Below, piece after piece: positions 5,038-5,489 of a DNA stretch of 5,489 nt; the first letter of the stretch is position 1; each line of letters opens with the position of its first letter. Both the position numbers and the translations under genes were made by a program. A model generated the notes under the pieces. The model did not search any database and was not told the origin of the DNA. It worked only from the letters and a program-made list of their open reading frames with translations. The stretch is taken from contig CAZOJP010000065.1 in NCBI GenBank assembly GCA_964580155.1, positions 1 through 5,489 on the forward strand. Reading direction: 5' to 3'. Source of the stretch: Intestinibacillus sp964580155. Lineage in GTDB: Bacteria > Bacillota > Clostridia > Oscillospirales > Butyricicoccaceae.

Positions 5038-5121
5038 AGAAACATACAAGGAAACAACCCGATTTTGGGCTGTAAACAGGAAAGAGTAAGCCAGTCTTTT
5101 GACGAGAGGGAGAATGTAAAA

Positions 5122-5489
5122 ATGGGCAATCTTCGTATTGGCGTCGTCGGCTGCGGCCGCATCGGCAAGCTGCACATCAACAACCTGATCAACTCCGTTC
5201 CGGGCGTCGAGGTTATCGCCGCTGCGGACCCGATGCTGGACAAGTCCGGCGCGCGTGAGTGGCTTGCAGAGCGCAAGATCACCAACGTTTCCACCGATTT
5301 TATGGACGTTATCAACAATAAGGACGTGGACGTAGTCTTCGTTTGCTCCTCCACCGACACGCACTGCGATGTTTCGATGGCGGCTGTCAACGCGGGCAAG
5401 CACGTATTCTGCGAGAAGCCGATCGATTACGATATCGACAAGATCAAGGCGCTGCTCGCACTCGTCGAGGAAAAGGGCGTCAAGTTCCA
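5122..5489 (+). CDS. iolG: Gfo/Idh/MocA-family NAD(P)-dependent oxidoreductase, inositol 2-dehydrogenase type (3' cut by window)
   Basis: The first 122 residues of a protein that normally has about 340. AGGGAG (5107-5112) is nine bases before ATG 5122. Residues 4-18 form the dinucleotide-binding Rossmann start, with GxGxxG at 10-15 (GCGRIG). An acidic residue after the second strand (D36) suggests NAD preference. VDVVFVCSSTDTH at 69-81 is the family's third conserved strand, and CEKPID at 97-102 contains the EKP signature whose Lys helps catalysis. GCGRIGKLHINN and CEKPID are close to inositol 2-dehydrogenases, which oxidise myo-inositol to scyllo-inosose. Related sugar dehydrogenases share this N-terminal domain, and the substrate-defining C-terminal half is outside the window. 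It is probably the first gene of an operon controlled by the divergent LacI regulator. Confidence 0.88.
   Translation, partial: MGNLRIGVVGCGRIGKLHINNLINSVPGVEVIAAADPMLDKSGAREWLAERKITNVSTDFMDVINNKDVDVVFVCSSTDTHCDVSMAAVNAGKHVFCEKPIDYDIDKIKALLALVEEKGVKF

Larger units (their letters stand above)
4819..5121. other. Divergent regulatory region between LacI gene and dehydrogenase gene
   Basis: AT-rich 303-base region with no gene. Besides the two promoters it holds a 9-base direct repeat TGCGCGTGC at 4882-4890 and 4969-4977, and a 10-base palindrome TTTCTAGAAA at 4894-4903. A small imperfect hairpin lies in the dehydrogenase leader (5054-5073: ACA-A-CCC against GGG-C-TGT). Any of the first three could be binding sites for the divergent LacI regulator, but none matches a well-known operator consensus closely. 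Confidence 0.5.

Noticed and set aside
5014..5403. Minus-strand open frames over the dehydrogenase gene
   Set aside because: Antisense shadows of a protein with clear GxGxxG and EKP motifs.

Overview
The window looks like chromosome of an anaerobic Firmicute of the class Clostridia, moderately GC-rich and with strong AGGAG-type ribosome sites. A Butyricicoccaceae or Oscillospiraceae-like gut bacterium is a reasonable guess. This rests on gene content (Mrp/NBP35 ATPase with a NifX-like partner, a LacI regulator divergent from an inositol-dehydrogenase-type gene) and on the style of the tail gene; there is no rRNA or marker gene to confirm it.

Left part (1-1864): the broken edge of a prophage or prophage remnant. 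It holds the 3' end of an unidentified, probably phage gene (1-189, +), then an opposite-strand cargo gene for a one-pass membrane protein with a C-terminal OB-fold-like domain (194-1087, -). Divergent from that, 36 bp away, is the N-terminal part of a tail tape measure protein (1124-1864, +). The tape measure reading frame runs straight into an interspersed repeat (copy A, 1831-1948) and stops there; the rest of the phage is absent.

Middle (1949-3369): a compact two-gene operon with its own promoter (TTGCTA-17 bp-TATACT), an Mrp/NBP35-type iron-sulfur carrier ATPase (2032-2850), a NifX/NifB-type small cofactor-binding protein (2871-3317) and a strong intrinsic terminator. Both proteins carry the same CxHxCxxC cysteine/histidine pattern, one at its N-terminus and one near its C-terminus, which suggests joint iron-sulfur or metal-cluster handling.

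Intergenic mosaic (3370-3777): a second, shorter repeat copy (B, 3379-3435), two strong hairpins and a third, full-length copy (C, 3656-3777). Copies A and C are directly repeated, match at 107 of 110 positions and bracket the operon. Two of their three substitutions are a compensatory base-pair change in a small hairpin. Copy C also supplies the last 20 codons and the stop of the neighbouring regulator gene.

Right part (3715-5489): a LacI-family regulator (-) diverges from a Gfo/Idh/MocA oxidoreductase of the inositol 2-dehydrogenase type (5122 onwards, cut by the window end). The 321 bp between the two starts carry recognisable promoters for both genes and candidate operator repeats. The likely reading is a local regulator controlling a sugar or inositol catabolic operon.

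The most interesting item is the structured repeat family: it lies at the prophage break point, tails two unrelated proteins on opposite strands, and shows covariation. Because the repeat is interspersed, an assembly join at copy A must be excluded before the phage truncation is believed.
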